Below are positions 41,778 through 51,109 of a stretch of DNA of 64,000 bases, piece by piece. A model generated the notes under the pieces. That model saw only the letters and a program-made list of their open reading frames with translations. It was not told where the DNA came from and searched no databases. Positions within the stretch are counted from its first letter, which is position 1. Every line of letters begins with the position of its first letter. Source of the DNA: Streptomyces sp. A1277. Lineage in GTDB: Bacteria; Actinomycetota; Actinomycetes; Streptomycetales; Streptomycetaceae. The DNA lies in NCBI RefSeq assembly GCF_004795015.1, contig NZ_SSBI01000035.1:1-64000 (forward strand), in the 5' to 3' direction. Made by a program: the position numbers and the translations under genes.

Positions 41778-43040
41778 TCAGGCTTGTTTAAAGAAGGTGT
41801 TCCAGCCGCCCGCGGGCGCCTCTCCGACCTGGAGCGTACGGAGCTTGGCGAGGACCGCCGGGTCCTGGACATCGAGCCAGTCGACGAACTGCCGGAAGGA
41901 GACGAGGCGCACATCCTGTTTCCCGGCGATGTGCTTGAGGGCGTCCTCGACGGCGTCCATATAGATGCCGCCGTTCCACTCCTCGAAGTGGTTTCCGATG
42001 TAGAAGGGCGCGCGGTTCGTCTCGTAGGCGCGCTTGAATCCGTTGAGATACGACTGCGTGGCCTGCTCGCGCCAGCCGGGATAGCGCGAGGGCATTCCCT
42101 TGGTGGAGTTCTGCGACTGGTTGGCCAGGATGTTGTAGTCCATGGAGAGGACCTCGAAGCTGTGCCCGGGGAACGGGATGCCCTGGAGCGGCAGGTCCCA
42201 GACGCCCTGGCGCTTGCTGGGCCAGACCTGGGTGCCGCCGGGCGAGCTGGCGTCGTAGCGCCAGCCCAGCTTCTTCGCGGTGGGCAGCAGGTTGTCCTGG
42301 CCGAGCAGACAGGGGGTGCGGCCTCCGACGAGTTCCTTGCGGTAATCGAAGGGGAGCGGTTCGAGGTCGTTCCAGCCGGTATTGGTGCGCCATTCGGTGA
42401 CGAAGGAGATCGCCTGGTCGATTTCGCTCTGCCATTGGGCCGGGGTCCAGTTGCCGACCGATCCGGATCCGGCGCAGAAATGCCCGTTGAAGTGGGTGCC
42501 GATCTCGTGTCCGTCGAGCCATGCCTGCCGGACGTTCTTGAGCGTCTCCTTGAGGTGGCCGTCGGTGAGATAGCCGATGTCGGAGGCGCCGACGGGGTTG
42601 CCCGGCGGGCGGTAGAGCGTTTTCTTCGATTCCGGCAGCAGATAGAGGCCGGAGAGGAAGAACGTCATCGACGCGTCGTGTTCCCGGGCCAGTTCCAGAA
42701 AGCGCGGGAAGAGTCCGTTGCCGACCTCGCCGGCCCCGTCCCAGGAGAAGATCACGAACTGCGGCGGCTTCTGGCCCGGTTCCAGCGGGACGGGGGCCTG
42801 CGGCTGCTTCGGCTGCTTCCCGGTGTCGGCGGTGGAACCGTCCCCGATGGCGCGGACGTCCTTCTTCTTGGTCCCGGCCCCCTTGGAGGTCCCGCCGGCC
42901 GCCTTCTCACCGGTGGCGCCCTTGTCCGGGGCGCCGCTTCCGGTATCGGACGAGCCGGCGGTACTGCAGCCCGCCAGCCCGGCGGCGGCCGCGGCTCCGA
43001 GACCGGCTCCTAGCAGTCCCCTTCGGCTGATCTCTCGCAT
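41778..43040 (-). CDS. Tat-type lipoprotein resembling polysaccharide deacetylases
   Basis: 420-residue exported protein. The signal is REISRRGLLGAGLG (twin Arg) with lipobox GLAGC at Cys25, so it may be a Tat-exported lipoprotein. A Lys/Gly/Thr-rich linker precedes a NodB-like barrel with FVIFSWDGAGE (metal Asp region) and GHEIGTHFNGHFC (HxxxH-like). This suggests sugar or peptidoglycan deacetylation, though catalytic completeness is unproven. Start ATG at 43040 is preferred for its GGGAAG site; ATG at 43052 is possible. Confidence 0.85.
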   Translation of the reverse strand: MREISRRGLLGAGLGAAAAAGLAGCSTAGSSDTGSGAPDKGATGEKAAGGTSKGAGTKKKDVRAIGDGSTADTGKQPKQPQAPVPLEPGQKPPQFVIFSWDGAGEVGNGLFPRFLELAREHDASMTFFLSGLYLLPESKKTLYRPPGNPVGASDIGYLTDGHLKETLKNVRQAWLDGHEIGTHFNGHFCAGSGSVGNWTPAQWQSEIDQAISFVTEWRTNTGWNDLEPLPFDYRKELVGGRTPCLLGQDNLLPTAKKLGWRYDASSPGGTQVWPSKRQGVWDLPLQGIPFPGHSFEVLSMDYNILANQSQNSTKGMPSRYPGWREQATQSYLNGFKRAYETNRAPFYIGNHFEEWNGGIYMDAVEDALKHIAGKQDVRLVSFRQFVDWLDVQDPAVLAKLRTLQVGEAPAGGWNTFFKQA

Positions 43041-43205
43041 GCGGCTTCCCATCTGCGGTCGTTTTGCCTCAAGTACATACAAACTGGCAAACGCTTAGAT
43101 GAGTGAAGCCACACGGGGGTTCCCCCGATTAGCACACAATTCTTTACGGAACCAGCCCCAAACGTTGACCGAACATAAGTCCTAGCTTCCGGCCCGCCAG
43201 GGCCA

Positions 43206-43916
43206 CTACGCCCCGAACCCCTTCGACCCGCCCTTGACCGGCTTCGCCCCGGCCAGCAGGTGTGCGGGCACCAGGTCCCGGGCCGGCTCCGAGTACCCGA
43301 CGGACACGATCTTGTCGCCCTGGTACGTGAAACTGGTCAGCGAGGCGAGGGTGCACTGCCGCTTGCGCGGGTCGTGCCACAGCCGCCGCCGCTCCACGAA
43401 GCTGCGCACGATCCAGATCGGCAGCTGGTGGCTGACGCAGACCGCCTCGTGCCCCCGGGCCGCGTCCCGCGCCGCGTCCAGCGCGCCCATCATCCGCACG
43501 ACCTGATCGATGTACGGCTCGCCCCAGGACGGCCGGAACGGGTTGGTCAGGTGCTTCCAGTTGTCCGGCTTGCGCAGCGCCCCGTCACCGACGCCGAAGG
43601 TCTTGCCCTCGAAGACGTTGGCGGCCTCGATGAGCCGTTCGTCGGTGGCGAGGTCCAGGCCGTGCGCCTTGGCGACCGGCGTCGCCGTCTCCTGGGCGCG
43701 CTCCAGCGGGGAGGCCACGACGTACGTGACGTCCCGCTTCTCCAGGTGCTCGGCAACCCGGTCGGCCATCTTCCGGCCCAGCTCGGAGAGGTGGTAACCG
43801 GCCCGGCGCCCGTAGAGCACGCCCTGCGGGTTGTGCACCTCGCCGTGGCGCATCAGGTGGACGACGGTGATGTCCTTGCGCTTCGTCGTTCCGGCGTTCT
43901 CGACGTTCTCGCTCAT
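43206..43916 (-). CDS. Histidine-phosphatase-family protein
   Basis: 236 residues. The phosphoglycerate-mutase-like motif is HLMRHGEVHNPQG (catalytic His in RHG), with ASPLERAQETATPVA and GHEAVCVSHQLPI carrying the second His. Substrate not known; the family includes phosphatases and mutases. Its ATG overlaps the hemL stop (ATGA), which means translational coupling with haem synthesis. In many actinomycetes this gene follows hemL. Confidence 0.92.
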   Translation of the reverse strand: MSENVENAGTTKRKDITVVHLMRHGEVHNPQGVLYGRRAGYHLSELGRKMADRVAEHLEKRDVTYVVASPLERAQETATPVAKAHGLDLATDERLIEAANVFEGKTFGVGDGALRKPDNWKHLTNPFRPSWGEPYIDQVVRMMGALDAARDAARGHEAVCVSHQLPIWIVRSFVERRRLWHDPRKRQCTLASLTSFTYQGDKIVSVGYSEPARDLVPAHLLAGAKPVKGGSKGFGA

Positions 43917-45220
43917 GCGGTGGCCTCCGATGCGGCGCGGGCGGCGGCGGGCAGGGCGGCGGCGATGCGCTCGACGGCCTGCGTGTCGTGGGCGGTGGAG
44001 ACGAACCACGACTCGAACGCGGACGGCGGGAGGTAGACACCCTGCGCCAGCATCGAGTGGAAGAACGGCGTGAAGCGGAAGGCTTCCTGCGCCTTGGCGT
44101 CCTCGTAGTCGCGGACGGGCTCGTCGGTGAAGAAGACGGAGAACATGTTGCTCGCCGCCTGCACGGTGTGCGCGACGCCCTCCTTGGCCAGGGCGGCGCT
44201 CACCAGCCCCCGGATCTCGGCGGAGACCGCGTCGACCTTGGCGTACGCGGCGTCGTCGAGCAGCCGCAGCTGGGCCAGACCGGCGGCGGTGGCGACCGGG
44301 TTCCCGGACAGCGTGCCCGCCTGGTAGACGGGCCCGGCCGGGGCCAGGTGGGCCATCACGTCGGCGCGGCCGCCGAACGCCGCGGCCGGGAAGCCGCCGC
44401 CCATGACCTTGCCGAACGTCATGAGGTCGGGCCGCACCCCGTCGACGCCGAACCAGCCGGCCTTCGACGTACGGAACCCGGTCATCACCTCGTCGGAGAT
44501 GTACAGGGCCCCGTTGGCGGCGCAGATCTCCTTGAGCCCCGCGTTGAAACCGTCCAGCGGCGGCACGACGCCCATGTTGCCCGGCGACGCCTCGGTGATC
44601 ACGCACGCGATCTCGCCGGGCTGCGCGGCGAACGCGGCGCGCACGGCCTCCAGGTCGTTGTACGGCAGCACGATCGTGTCGCCCGCCTGGGCGCCGGTGA
44701 CCCCGGGCGTGTCCGGCAGCCCGAAGGTGGCCACCCCGGAACCGGCCGCGGCCAGCAGCGCGTCGACGTGGCCGTGGTAGCAGCCGGCGAACTTCACGAC
44801 CTTCGCCCGGCCGGTGAAGCCGCGCGCGAGGCGGATCGCGGACATGGTCGCCTCGGTCCCGGACGACACCAGCCGCACCTGCTCGACCGGCTCGACGCGC
44901 GCGACGATCTCCTCGGCGAGCGCGACCTCGCCCTCGCCGGGCGTACCGAACGAGGTGCCGCGGGCGACAGCCTCCTGGACTGCGGCGATCACCTCGGGGT
45001 GGGAGTGGCCGAGAATCATCGGCCCCCACGAGCACACGAGGTCGACGTACTCACGGCCGTCGGCGTCGGTCAGGTACGGACCGGTACCGGACACCATGAA
45101 CCGGGGCGTACCGCCCACGGCCCTAAATGCACGGACGGGAGAGTTCACGCCGCCGGGCGTCACGAGGGACGCGCGGTCGAAAAGCGTCTGCGAAACTGGG
45201 GCGTCATAGGGAAAGCTCAC
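43913..45220 (-). CDS. hemL: Glutamate-1-semialdehyde 2,1-aminomutase
   Basis: 435-residue PLP enzyme making 5-aminolevulinate, the first committed intermediate of haem. The PLP lysine is in TFGKVMGGGFPAAAFGG near residue 270. Conserved segments include TPGGVNSPVRAF, LVSSGTEATMSAIRLARG and SDEVMTGFR. I chose the GTG at 45220 (VSFPYDAPVSQ); an in-frame ATG at 45229 adds MAC. Next to cytochrome c maturation genes, giving a haem/cytochrome neighbourhood. Confidence 0.95.
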   Translation of the reverse strand: MSFPYDAPVSQTLFDRASLVTPGGVNSPVRAFRAVGGTPRFMVSGTGPYLTDADGREYVDLVCSWGPMILGHSHPEVIAAVQEAVARGTSFGTPGEGEVALAEEIVARVEPVEQVRLVSSGTEATMSAIRLARGFTGRAKVVKFAGCYHGHVDALLAAAGSGVATFGLPDTPGVTGAQAGDTIVLPYNDLEAVRAAFAAQPGEIACVITEASPGNMGVVPPLDGFNAGLKEICAANGALYISDEVMTGFRTSKAGWFGVDGVRPDLMTFGKVMGGGFPAAAFGGRADVMAHLAPAGPVYQAGTLSGNPVATAAGLAQLRLLDDAAYAKVDAVSAEIRGLVSAALAKEGVAHTVQAASNMFSVFFTDEPVRDYEDAKAQEAFRFTPFFHSMLAQGVYLPPSAFESWFVSTAHDTQAVERIAAALPAAARAASEATA

Positions 45221-45515
45221 ACATGCCATGGTGTCAGAGCCACGGACGGTCTTTGCGGACAGGTGTTTCACCGCACGCCCGTGGGGGAGGTCACTGACAC
45301 GATGATCGGGTTGCACGGCGGGGGCTGTGCCTCCTAGTGAGTAGTCGGGTGGATGAGATATGCATCGCGGTGGCGGAGTGGGCGAAGGGACCGACGGCCC
45401 TGGGCCCGAGCCTGCCCGGCGGGGGCGGCACCGGCGCGAGGCCGGCCGCAAGCAGGGCGTACAGGCCGGTGAGGCGCAGACGGGCGGTGAAGCCGGGAGC
45501 AGGAGTGGTGGCCGG

Positions 45516-45953
45516 GTGGGGGTGACCTACAAGTATTTCGGGGCTCCCGACGGGGCCACCGCCGCACGCGTGCCCATTTCCATGCGCCCCGAGGAGCTCG
45601 GCGGCGACGAGCTCGGCATGGGCGGCATGTTCACCAAGATCAAGCCGGAGACGGTGGCCGCGATGGTCCTCACCGGCATACAGGGCATACCTCTGCACAA
45701 GGTCCCCCCGCTCGAACTGGTCGTCCTGCACCCCGACTACGCGGTGGTCAAGCTCCCGATGACGGTCGTGGACCCCCTGCGCGGCGTGGGCGAGGAGTCC
45801 GTGGGCGCCGCCGCCTTCATCTGGTCCACGGTCCCGGACCGGGGCGGCCCGCGTGACGCGTTCAACGTCTACCAGCTGCTCCACGAGTGGCAGGACTTCT
45901 CCCACCGGCTGCACGACGCGGGGCATCAGGCGTACTGCCTGGTGTGGCCGTGA
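45516..45953 (+). CDS. Conserved hypothetical protein
   Basis: 145-residue soluble protein beginning GVTYKYFGAPDGATAARVPI and ending HEWQDFSHRLHDAGHQAYCLVWP. No known catalytic motif. Start GTG at 45516, with AGGAG ten bases upstream; GTG at 45522 is an alternative. Divergent from hemL across a 295-bp region with no gene I can support. Length and composition indicate a real, globular protein, family unknown to me. Confidence 0.8.
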   Translation: MGVTYKYFGAPDGATAARVPISMRPEELGGDELGMGGMFTKIKPETVAAMVLTGIQGIPLHKVPPLELVVLHPDYAVVKLPMTVVDPLRGVGEESVGAAAFIWSTVPDRGGPRDAFNVYQLLHEWQDFSHRLHDAGHQAYCLVWP

Positions 45954-46606
45954 GCGGCCCCGCCGCACCCCACCGGTAGGCGGCGCCCGCTGCGCCGGAA
46001 GGCCGCATCCACCGGGCCCGGTGCCCCTCGGCGCACGGAGCTGGTCTCCAGGCGTCCGGCGAGCGGGCGGAGGCACCATGCCGAGAGGGGCGGCGCCGGC
46101 CTCGATGCTGTGCGTGCCGGCGTCGGACACGGTGCGGGCCGCGCTGCTCGCGCCCGTGCTGTTCCCGGTCAGCAACCGGGCGTCGTGGGCGCTCACCCGG
46201 ACCGGGCTGCCGTCCTTCTACCGGACCCGGTAGACCCGTCCCGTCTGCGCGCCCTCGGTCGAGCGGACGTACGCCGTCGCCGCGCGGGCCGCCGGGACCG
46301 CCTCGATGCCGGCGAGGAAGGGGCACGGCGGGCCCGGCCACCGGGGACACCGATGTCGCCGTGCTCCGCACCGCCACCGTCCACCTGGCGCGGCCCGTTC
46401 ACCCCAGGCACCCGCGTGCGGAGGACTTCTACGCGGCGGTCCGGGACGTGGTGAGCGGCTGCCCCGAACCGGCGCCCACCTGCGCTCACGTGCGCGAAGG
46501 ACATATGTCGGCCACGCATATCCAGCCATTCATTGGCCGGAGACTGGTCTTCAGAGGAGCGGGCAGACGTGCCGATGCAGGAGGCATCGAGCCTGAAGGA
46601 GGTGCC
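45954..46606. other. 653 bp without a supportable gene
   Basis: The longest non-coding stretch of the window. Open frames exist on both strands but are Arg/Pro/Gly-rich shadows with no convincing start site or domain. A possible small frame at 46079-46233 (51 codons, plus) and another beginning at 46361 lack family similarity. It may hold decayed genes or the promoter of the 86-residue gene at 46607. Confidence 0.6.
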
Positions 46607-46867
46607 ATGGGCGACACGCTGCTGGCCCTGTCCGTCCCCGCGCTGGTCTTCGCCAGTGGTCTGTACGCGGCGGCCGATTCCTGGTGGCGGCGCGGACACC
46701 CGTCCCCGCCTTCCCCGTACACCCATCAGGCCGCCCGGCTGGCCGAGCGGGCGATGCTGGCCGACGCCGAGCGGATCGTGGACGAGGCGTACGGGACGCT
46801 CGGCGGACTCTACGACGGACCGGGCGGTTCGGCCCCGCTACGGCGGGACTTCGCGGACTCGGCCTAA
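46607..46867 (+). CDS. Small membrane-anchored protein
   Basis: 86 residues with a single N-terminal hydrophobic helix (LLALSVPALVFASGLYAA). A soluble helical tail follows (AARLAERAMLADAERIVDEA). A strong AAGGAGG site lies ahead of the ATG at 46607. It ends 11 bp before the AraC-type gene, so the pair is likely co-transcribed. No domain recognised. Confidence 0.75.
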   Translation: MGDTLLALSVPALVFASGLYAAADSWWRRGHPSPPSPYTHQAARLAERAMLADAERIVDEAYGTLGGLYDGPGGSAPLRRDFADSA

Positions 46868-46878
46868 AATCTTCCGTC

Positions 46879-47700
46879 ATGGCCGGTCACCGAGGTCCCC
46901 GGCGCGACACCCGCGGCATCGTCGACGCGCCCGAGCTGTTCGCGCACGTGCGGTTCCGGCGCCGCGAGCCGGCCCCCGCGCTGCGGCCCTACCTGGAGCA
47001 CTACTGGCTGATCGACTGGGACCTCTCCCAGCCGTACGCCTCCCACCTCGTCCCGCACCCCAGCGTCAACCTCGTCTTCGAGCGGTACGCGGGCTGCGGC
47101 GACGAGGACGCGGGGTACGCGGAGGTCTCGGGCATCGGCCTGGAGCTGTTCACGCAGAAGCTGGAGGGGCGCGGGCGGGTCTGCGGGGCGCAGTTCCGGC
47201 CCGGCGGCTTCCGGCCGTTCGCCCCCGGATCACCCGTGTCGCGGTGGACCGGGCACCGGCTCCCGGCGGCCGAGGTGTTCGCGCCGCCCGCCCCGCCGTC
47301 GGCCGTGCTGGACCCGGAGGCCGAGGACGACCGGGTCGCCGCCCTCGACGCGTACCTGCTGACGCTCGGCCCCGAGCCCGACCCACGGGCCGAGCGGGCG
47401 ATGGCCCTGGTGGACCTGGTGCGCACCGACCGCACGGTCCTGCGCGTGGACGCGCTCGCCCGCGCCGAGGGGGTGTCGGCTCGCTCGCTGCAACGGCTGT
47501 TCGCCGCGTACGTGGGGGTGGGCCCCAAGTGGGTCATCCTGCGCTACCGCATCCATGAGGCGCTGGAGCGCGCCGGATCGGACCCGGCCGTGGACTGGGC
47601 CGCCCTCGCCGCCGACCTCGGCTACAGCGACCAGGCCCACCTGGTCCGGGACTTCACGGCGACGATCGGCGTACCGCCCACGGCACTGGGCGCCCACTGA
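46879..47700 (+). CDS. AraC-family regulator
   Basis: 273 residues. N-terminal ligand-sensing region (PALRPYLEHYWLIDWDLSQP, then FAPGSPVSRWTGHRL) of the DUF6597 type. The C-terminal double HTH spans about residues 185-270 (LARAEGVSARSLQRLFAAYV, then LGYSDQAHLVRDF). Target unknown. Followed 43 bp on by a GNAT gene, which it may control. Confidence 0.92.
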   Translation: MAGHRGPRRDTRGIVDAPELFAHVRFRRREPAPALRPYLEHYWLIDWDLSQPYASHLVPHPSVNLVFERYAGCGDEDAGYAEVSGIGLELFTQKLEGRGRVCGAQFRPGGFRPFAPGSPVSRWTGHRLPAAEVFAPPAPPSAVLDPEAEDDRVAALDAYLLTLGPEPDPRAERAMALVDLVRTDRTVLRVDALARAEGVSARSLQRLFAAYVGVGPKWVILRYRIHEALERAGSDPAVDWAALAADLGYSDQAHLVRDFTATIGVPPTALGAH

Positions 47701-47743
47701 CCGTCAGGGCGCGACTGTCGGTGCCCGGCCCTACAGTGCCGTC

Positions 47744-48283
47744 ATGGAGCGCACCGCAGCACCTTCCGTACGGATCGAGCCCTGGTCGGACGGCGACCTG
47801 GACCTCCTCCGCCGCGCCAACGCACCGGAGCTGATGGACCACCTCGGCGGCCCCGAGTCGGAGGACCAGCTCCTGGGGCGGCACGCCCGCTATGTCGCGC
47901 TGAGCGCGGACCGCACGGGCCGGGGCAGGATGTTCCGCATCGCGCTGACCGGCGAGGCGGAGGCCGTGGGCACCATCGGCTTCTGGGAGCGGACCTGGCG
48001 GGACCAGGAGGTCTACGAGACGGGGTGGACCGTCCTGCCGGAGTTCCAGGGGCGGGGCATCGCGTCGGCGGCGACCCGTGCGGTGGCCGCCCGGGCGCGC
48101 GCCGCGCGCAAGCACCGCTATGTGCACGCGTACCCGTCCGTGGCCAACGGCCCGTCGAACGGGGTGTGCCGCGCGGCGGGATTCACGCTGCTCGGTGAGT
48201 GCGAGATCGAGTACCCGCCGGGGCACCCGCTCCGCGCGAACGACTGGCGCCTGGACCTGCACCCGGACGGCACGGCCGCCTGA
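47744..48283 (+). CDS. GNAT-family N-acetyltransferase
   Basis: 179 residues of the RimJ/RimL-like type. Motif A is WTVLPEFQGRGIASAATRAV (about residues 91-110) and the motif B region is NGPSNGVCRAAGFTLLGE. Substrate unknown. Same strand as the AraC gene. Confidence 0.9.
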   Translation: MERTAAPSVRIEPWSDGDLDLLRRANAPELMDHLGGPESEDQLLGRHARYVALSADRTGRGRMFRIALTGEAEAVGTIGFWERTWRDQEVYETGWTVLPEFQGRGIASAATRAVAARARAARKHRYVHAYPSVANGPSNGVCRAAGFTLLGECEIEYPPGHPLRANDWRLDLHPDGTAA

Positions 48284-48382
48284 GCCGGAATCCGTTTGAC
48301 GGGACCGGGCGCCCTCCCGCATATTTACCTGCGCCACGCAGATGCTGGGTTACGCAGAAGAACTATCGAGGAGACCAGCCCC

Positions 48383-49222
48383 ATGCTCACGCTCGTCACC
48401 GGATGCCGCGGCCGCGTCGGCTCCGCGCTCACCGCCCTCCTCCATCAGGGCGGCCACGCCGTCCGCGCCGCCTCGCGCACCCCCGCGGGGCTCTCGCTGC
48501 CGCCCGGCGTCCCGGCCGCGGCCTGCGATCTCGGCGACCCCGCCACCTTCCCCGCCGCCCTGGACGGCGTCGACTCCGTCTTCTTGTACGCCGAGCCCGC
48601 GCACATTCACGCCTTCCTCGCCGCGGCCCGGACCGCCGGGGTGCGGCACATCGTGCTGCTCTCCTCCAGCTCGGTCCTCGCGCCCGACCCGGAGTCCAAC
48701 CCCGTCGCCGCCTCGCACCACGCGGTCGAACAGGCCCTGACCGCCTCGCCCCTCACCACGACCCTCCTGCGCCCCGGCGCCTTCGCGACCAACGCGTACC
48801 AGTGGTCGGGCGCCTTCCGGTCCGGGCACCCCGTCGACCTGCCTCACCCCCGCAGCGAGGGCGCCCCCATCCACGAGACCGACATCGCCGAGGCGGCCCT
48901 CGCCGCACTCACCGAACCGGCGCTCCAGGGCGCCGCGTACCACCTCACCGGACCGGAATCCCTCAGCGCCGCCGAGCAGGTGGCGATCCTGGCCTCGGCG
49001 TCCGGCTCCCCCGCCACCGTCAACGCGGTGAGCCCGGCCGCCTGGAAGAAGGCCATGGCCCCCTTCATGCCGGAGCAGGTCGCCGACGGGCTCCTCGCCC
49101 ACTGGGCGCTCACCGACGGCTCCCCGGCCGAAGTGGCCGACGGCGTCCGGAAGCTGACCGGCCGCCCGGCCCGCACGTTCGCCTCCTGGGCCGCCGAGCA
49201 CGCCGCCGCCTTCCGCGCCTGA
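48383..49222 (+). CDS. NAD(P)-binding NmrA/SDR-like protein
   Basis: 279 residues, atypical short-chain dehydrogenase. The Rossmann motif is LVTGCRGRVGSAL at residues 3-15 (GxxGxxG), then VLLSSSSVLAP. There is no classical YxxxK tetrad, so it resembles NmrA-type regulators or NAD(P)H:quinone oxidoreductases. Start ATG at 48383 with GAGGAG ahead. Monocistronic. Confidence 0.88.
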   Translation: MLTLVTGCRGRVGSALTALLHQGGHAVRAASRTPAGLSLPPGVPAAACDLGDPATFPAALDGVDSVFLYAEPAHIHAFLAAARTAGVRHIVLLSSSSVLAPDPESNPVAASHHAVEQALTASPLTTTLLRPGAFATNAYQWSGAFRSGHPVDLPHPRSEGAPIHETDIAEAALAALTEPALQGAAYHLTGPESLSAAEQVAILASASGSPATVNAVSPAAWKKAMAPFMPEQVADGLLAHWALTDGSPAEVADGVRKLTGRPARTFASWAAEHAAAFRA

Positions 49223-49287
49223 ACCGCGCGGCCCGCCCGACCCCAATCGCGTGGCCGGTGCACGGGCCCCGGTGGCATCCTGATCTG

Positions 49288-50022
49288 GTGAACGGACCGG
49301 AGATCCAACTCGAAGTCGCCCCCGAGCTCAGGCTCTTCGTGGCCCACGGGCGCCGGCAGGGGCGGACGCCGGTGACCACCGACGGCGCGTCCACGCTCGG
49401 CCACGTCGTGGAATCCCTCGGCATCCCGCTCACCGAGGCGGGCCTGTTGCTGGTCGACGGCCGCCCGGTCACCGGCGCGCACATCCCGGCGGCGGGGGAA
49501 CTGGTCGAGGTGCGCCCGGTACCCCGCCCGCAGCACGTGCCGGGCGCGCCCCTGCGCTTCCTGCTCGACGTCCACCTCGGCACGCTCGCCCGCCGGCTGC
49601 GGCTGCTCGGCGTCGACGCCGCGTACGAGAGCGAGGACATCGGCGATCCGGCCCTGGCCGCGCTCTCGGCGAAGGAACGGCGCGTCCTGCTCTCCCGGGA
49701 CCGGGGGCTGCTGCACCGCCGGGAGATCTGGGCGGGAGCGTACGTGTACAGCGACCGCCCGGACGAGCAGCTGCGGGACGTGCTGGGGCGGTTCGCGCCG
49801 GTCCTCGCCCCGTGGACCCGGTGCACCGCCTGCAACGGGCGGCTGAAGGCGGCCGACAAGGACGCGGTCGGCCCGCACCTGGAGCACGGGACGCGCCGCT
49901 CGTACGACGTCTTCGCGCAGTGCGCGGAGTGCGGGCGGGTGTACTGGCGGGGCGCGCACCACGCCCGCCTGGAGGCGATCGTCACGGAAGCGGTCCGCGA
50001 CTTCGGCACCGCGCCGCGCTGA
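49288..50022 (+). CDS. Mut7-C RNase-domain protein with ubiquitin-like N-terminus
   Basis: 244 residues. The N-terminal 85 residues have a ubiquitin-like beta-grasp look (VAPELRLFVAHGRRQGRT ... VRPVPRP). The C-terminal Mut7-C domain begins LDVHLGTLARRLRLLGVDA with acidic residues of the PIN fold (SRDRGLL). A zinc ribbon follows, with CTAC and CAEC motifs. It is predicted to degrade RNA; partner unknown. Start GTG at 49288. Confidence 0.9.
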   Translation: MNGPEIQLEVAPELRLFVAHGRRQGRTPVTTDGASTLGHVVESLGIPLTEAGLLLVDGRPVTGAHIPAAGELVEVRPVPRPQHVPGAPLRFLLDVHLGTLARRLRLLGVDAAYESEDIGDPALAALSAKERRVLLSRDRGLLHRREIWAGAYVYSDRPDEQLRDVLGRFAPVLAPWTRCTACNGRLKAADKDAVGPHLEHGTRRSYDVFAQCAECGRVYWRGAHHARLEAIVTEAVRDFGTAPR

Positions 50023-50035
50023 CCGGCCGCCGAGG

Positions 50036-50533
50036 TCAGGAGCCGGCCGCCGCCCCGCCCTCCGCGCGCAGCCGCGCGATCTGCGCCGCGCTCAGCTCCA
50101 CCGTCCGCCGCATGTGGGTGAGGAGCAGGGCGACCTCGTCGTCGTCGTACGCGTCGAACAGGCCGTCCCAGCCGCCGGTCAGCCGCCCCCAGACCGCGCC
50201 GAACTCCGCCATCCGCTCGGGCACGGTCGCCACGAGCACCCGCCGCCGGTCCGCCGTGTCCCGTGCGCGCGTCACGTAACCGGCCCGCTCCAGGCGGTCC
50301 ACCAGCCGGGTCGCGGAGCCGGTGGTGAGCCCGGTCAGCTCGGCGACGCGCCCCGTGGTGACGGGCGCCGCCTCCAGACCGAGCAGGTTGAGGCACTGGA
50401 GATCGGTGGGGTGGAGCCCCAGCCGGTCGGCGACGGCCTGGTTGAACAGCGCGTACGCGGCCATGTAGCGCCGCGACGCGGTGGAGAGCTCGGCCAGCAG
50501 CGCACTGCGGCGGGGGGACGGCTTGGGCGGCAT
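50036..50533 (-). CDS. MarR-family regulator
   Basis: 165 residues. Winged-HTH with ELTGLTTGSATRLVDRLERA at about residues 70-90 and the wing TRARDTADRRRVLV. Helical dimerisation ends are present. It converges with the Mut7-C gene, 13 bp apart. Divergent from the YnfA gene. Ligand unknown. Confidence 0.9.
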   Translation of the reverse strand: MPPKPSPRRSALLAELSTASRRYMAAYALFNQAVADRLGLHPTDLQCLNLLGLEAAPVTTGRVAELTGLTTGSATRLVDRLERAGYVTRARDTADRRRVLVATVPERMAEFGAVWGRLTGGWDGLFDAYDDDEVALLLTHMRRTVELSAAQIARLRAEGGAAAGS

Positions 50534-50715
50534 GCGGAGAGTGTACGAAGCGCGGAGGCGGGGTCCGGCCCGTCGCCCGAGCCCAGAACACGTACGGGTC
50601 GCCGGTGTCGGGGGCCGGCACCCCGTGCTCGAAGATGCCAATCATCCCGAATTGTGCGTATTCGCCCACCGGTTCGACGCGTCCGGCGGTACGCGCTCCA
50701 TGGCACCCTGCTCCC

Positions 50716-51051
50716 ATGTCCGTGCTCCGCTCCACCGCCCTGTTCGTCCTCGCCGCGCTCTTCGAGATCGGCGGTGCCTGGCTCGTCTGGCAGGGCGTGC
50801 GCGAACACCGCGGCTGGGCCTGGATCGGCGCGGGGGTCATCGCGCTGGGCACGTACGGCTTCGTGGCGACGCTCCAGCCGGACGGCGAGTTCGGGCGGGT
50901 GCTCGCGGCGTACGGCGGGGTCTTCGTGGCGGGGTCGATCGCCTGGGGCATGGCTGCCGACGGCTACCGCCCGGACCGCTGGGACGTGACGGGGGCGCTG
51001 ATCTGCCTGGCCGGGATGGCCGTGATCATGTACGCCCCCCGCAACCACTGA
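50716..51051 (+). CDS. YnfA/UPF0060-family membrane protein
   Basis: 111 residues with four transmembrane helices, close in layout to EmrE-type small multidrug transporters. Conserved segments LFEIGGAWLVWQGVREHR and AYGGVFVAGSIAWG. The function of the family is not established. Start ATG at 50716. Single gene, 58 bp ahead of an SDR gene. Confidence 0.93.
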   Translation: MSVLRSTALFVLAALFEIGGAWLVWQGVREHRGWAWIGAGVIALGTYGFVATLQPDGEFGRVLAAYGGVFVAGSIAWGMAADGYRPDRWDVTGALICLAGMAVIMYAPRNH

Positions 51052-51109
51052 CCTGCGACGGCCCTGCCTATCCTGGCCCGGTACCGATCAGCTGTCCGAG
51101 GAGCCCGTC

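Noticed and set aside
46079..46233. Possible 51-residue protein (plus)
   Set aside because: No ribosome site, no recognisable domain and weak codon bias compared with neighbours.
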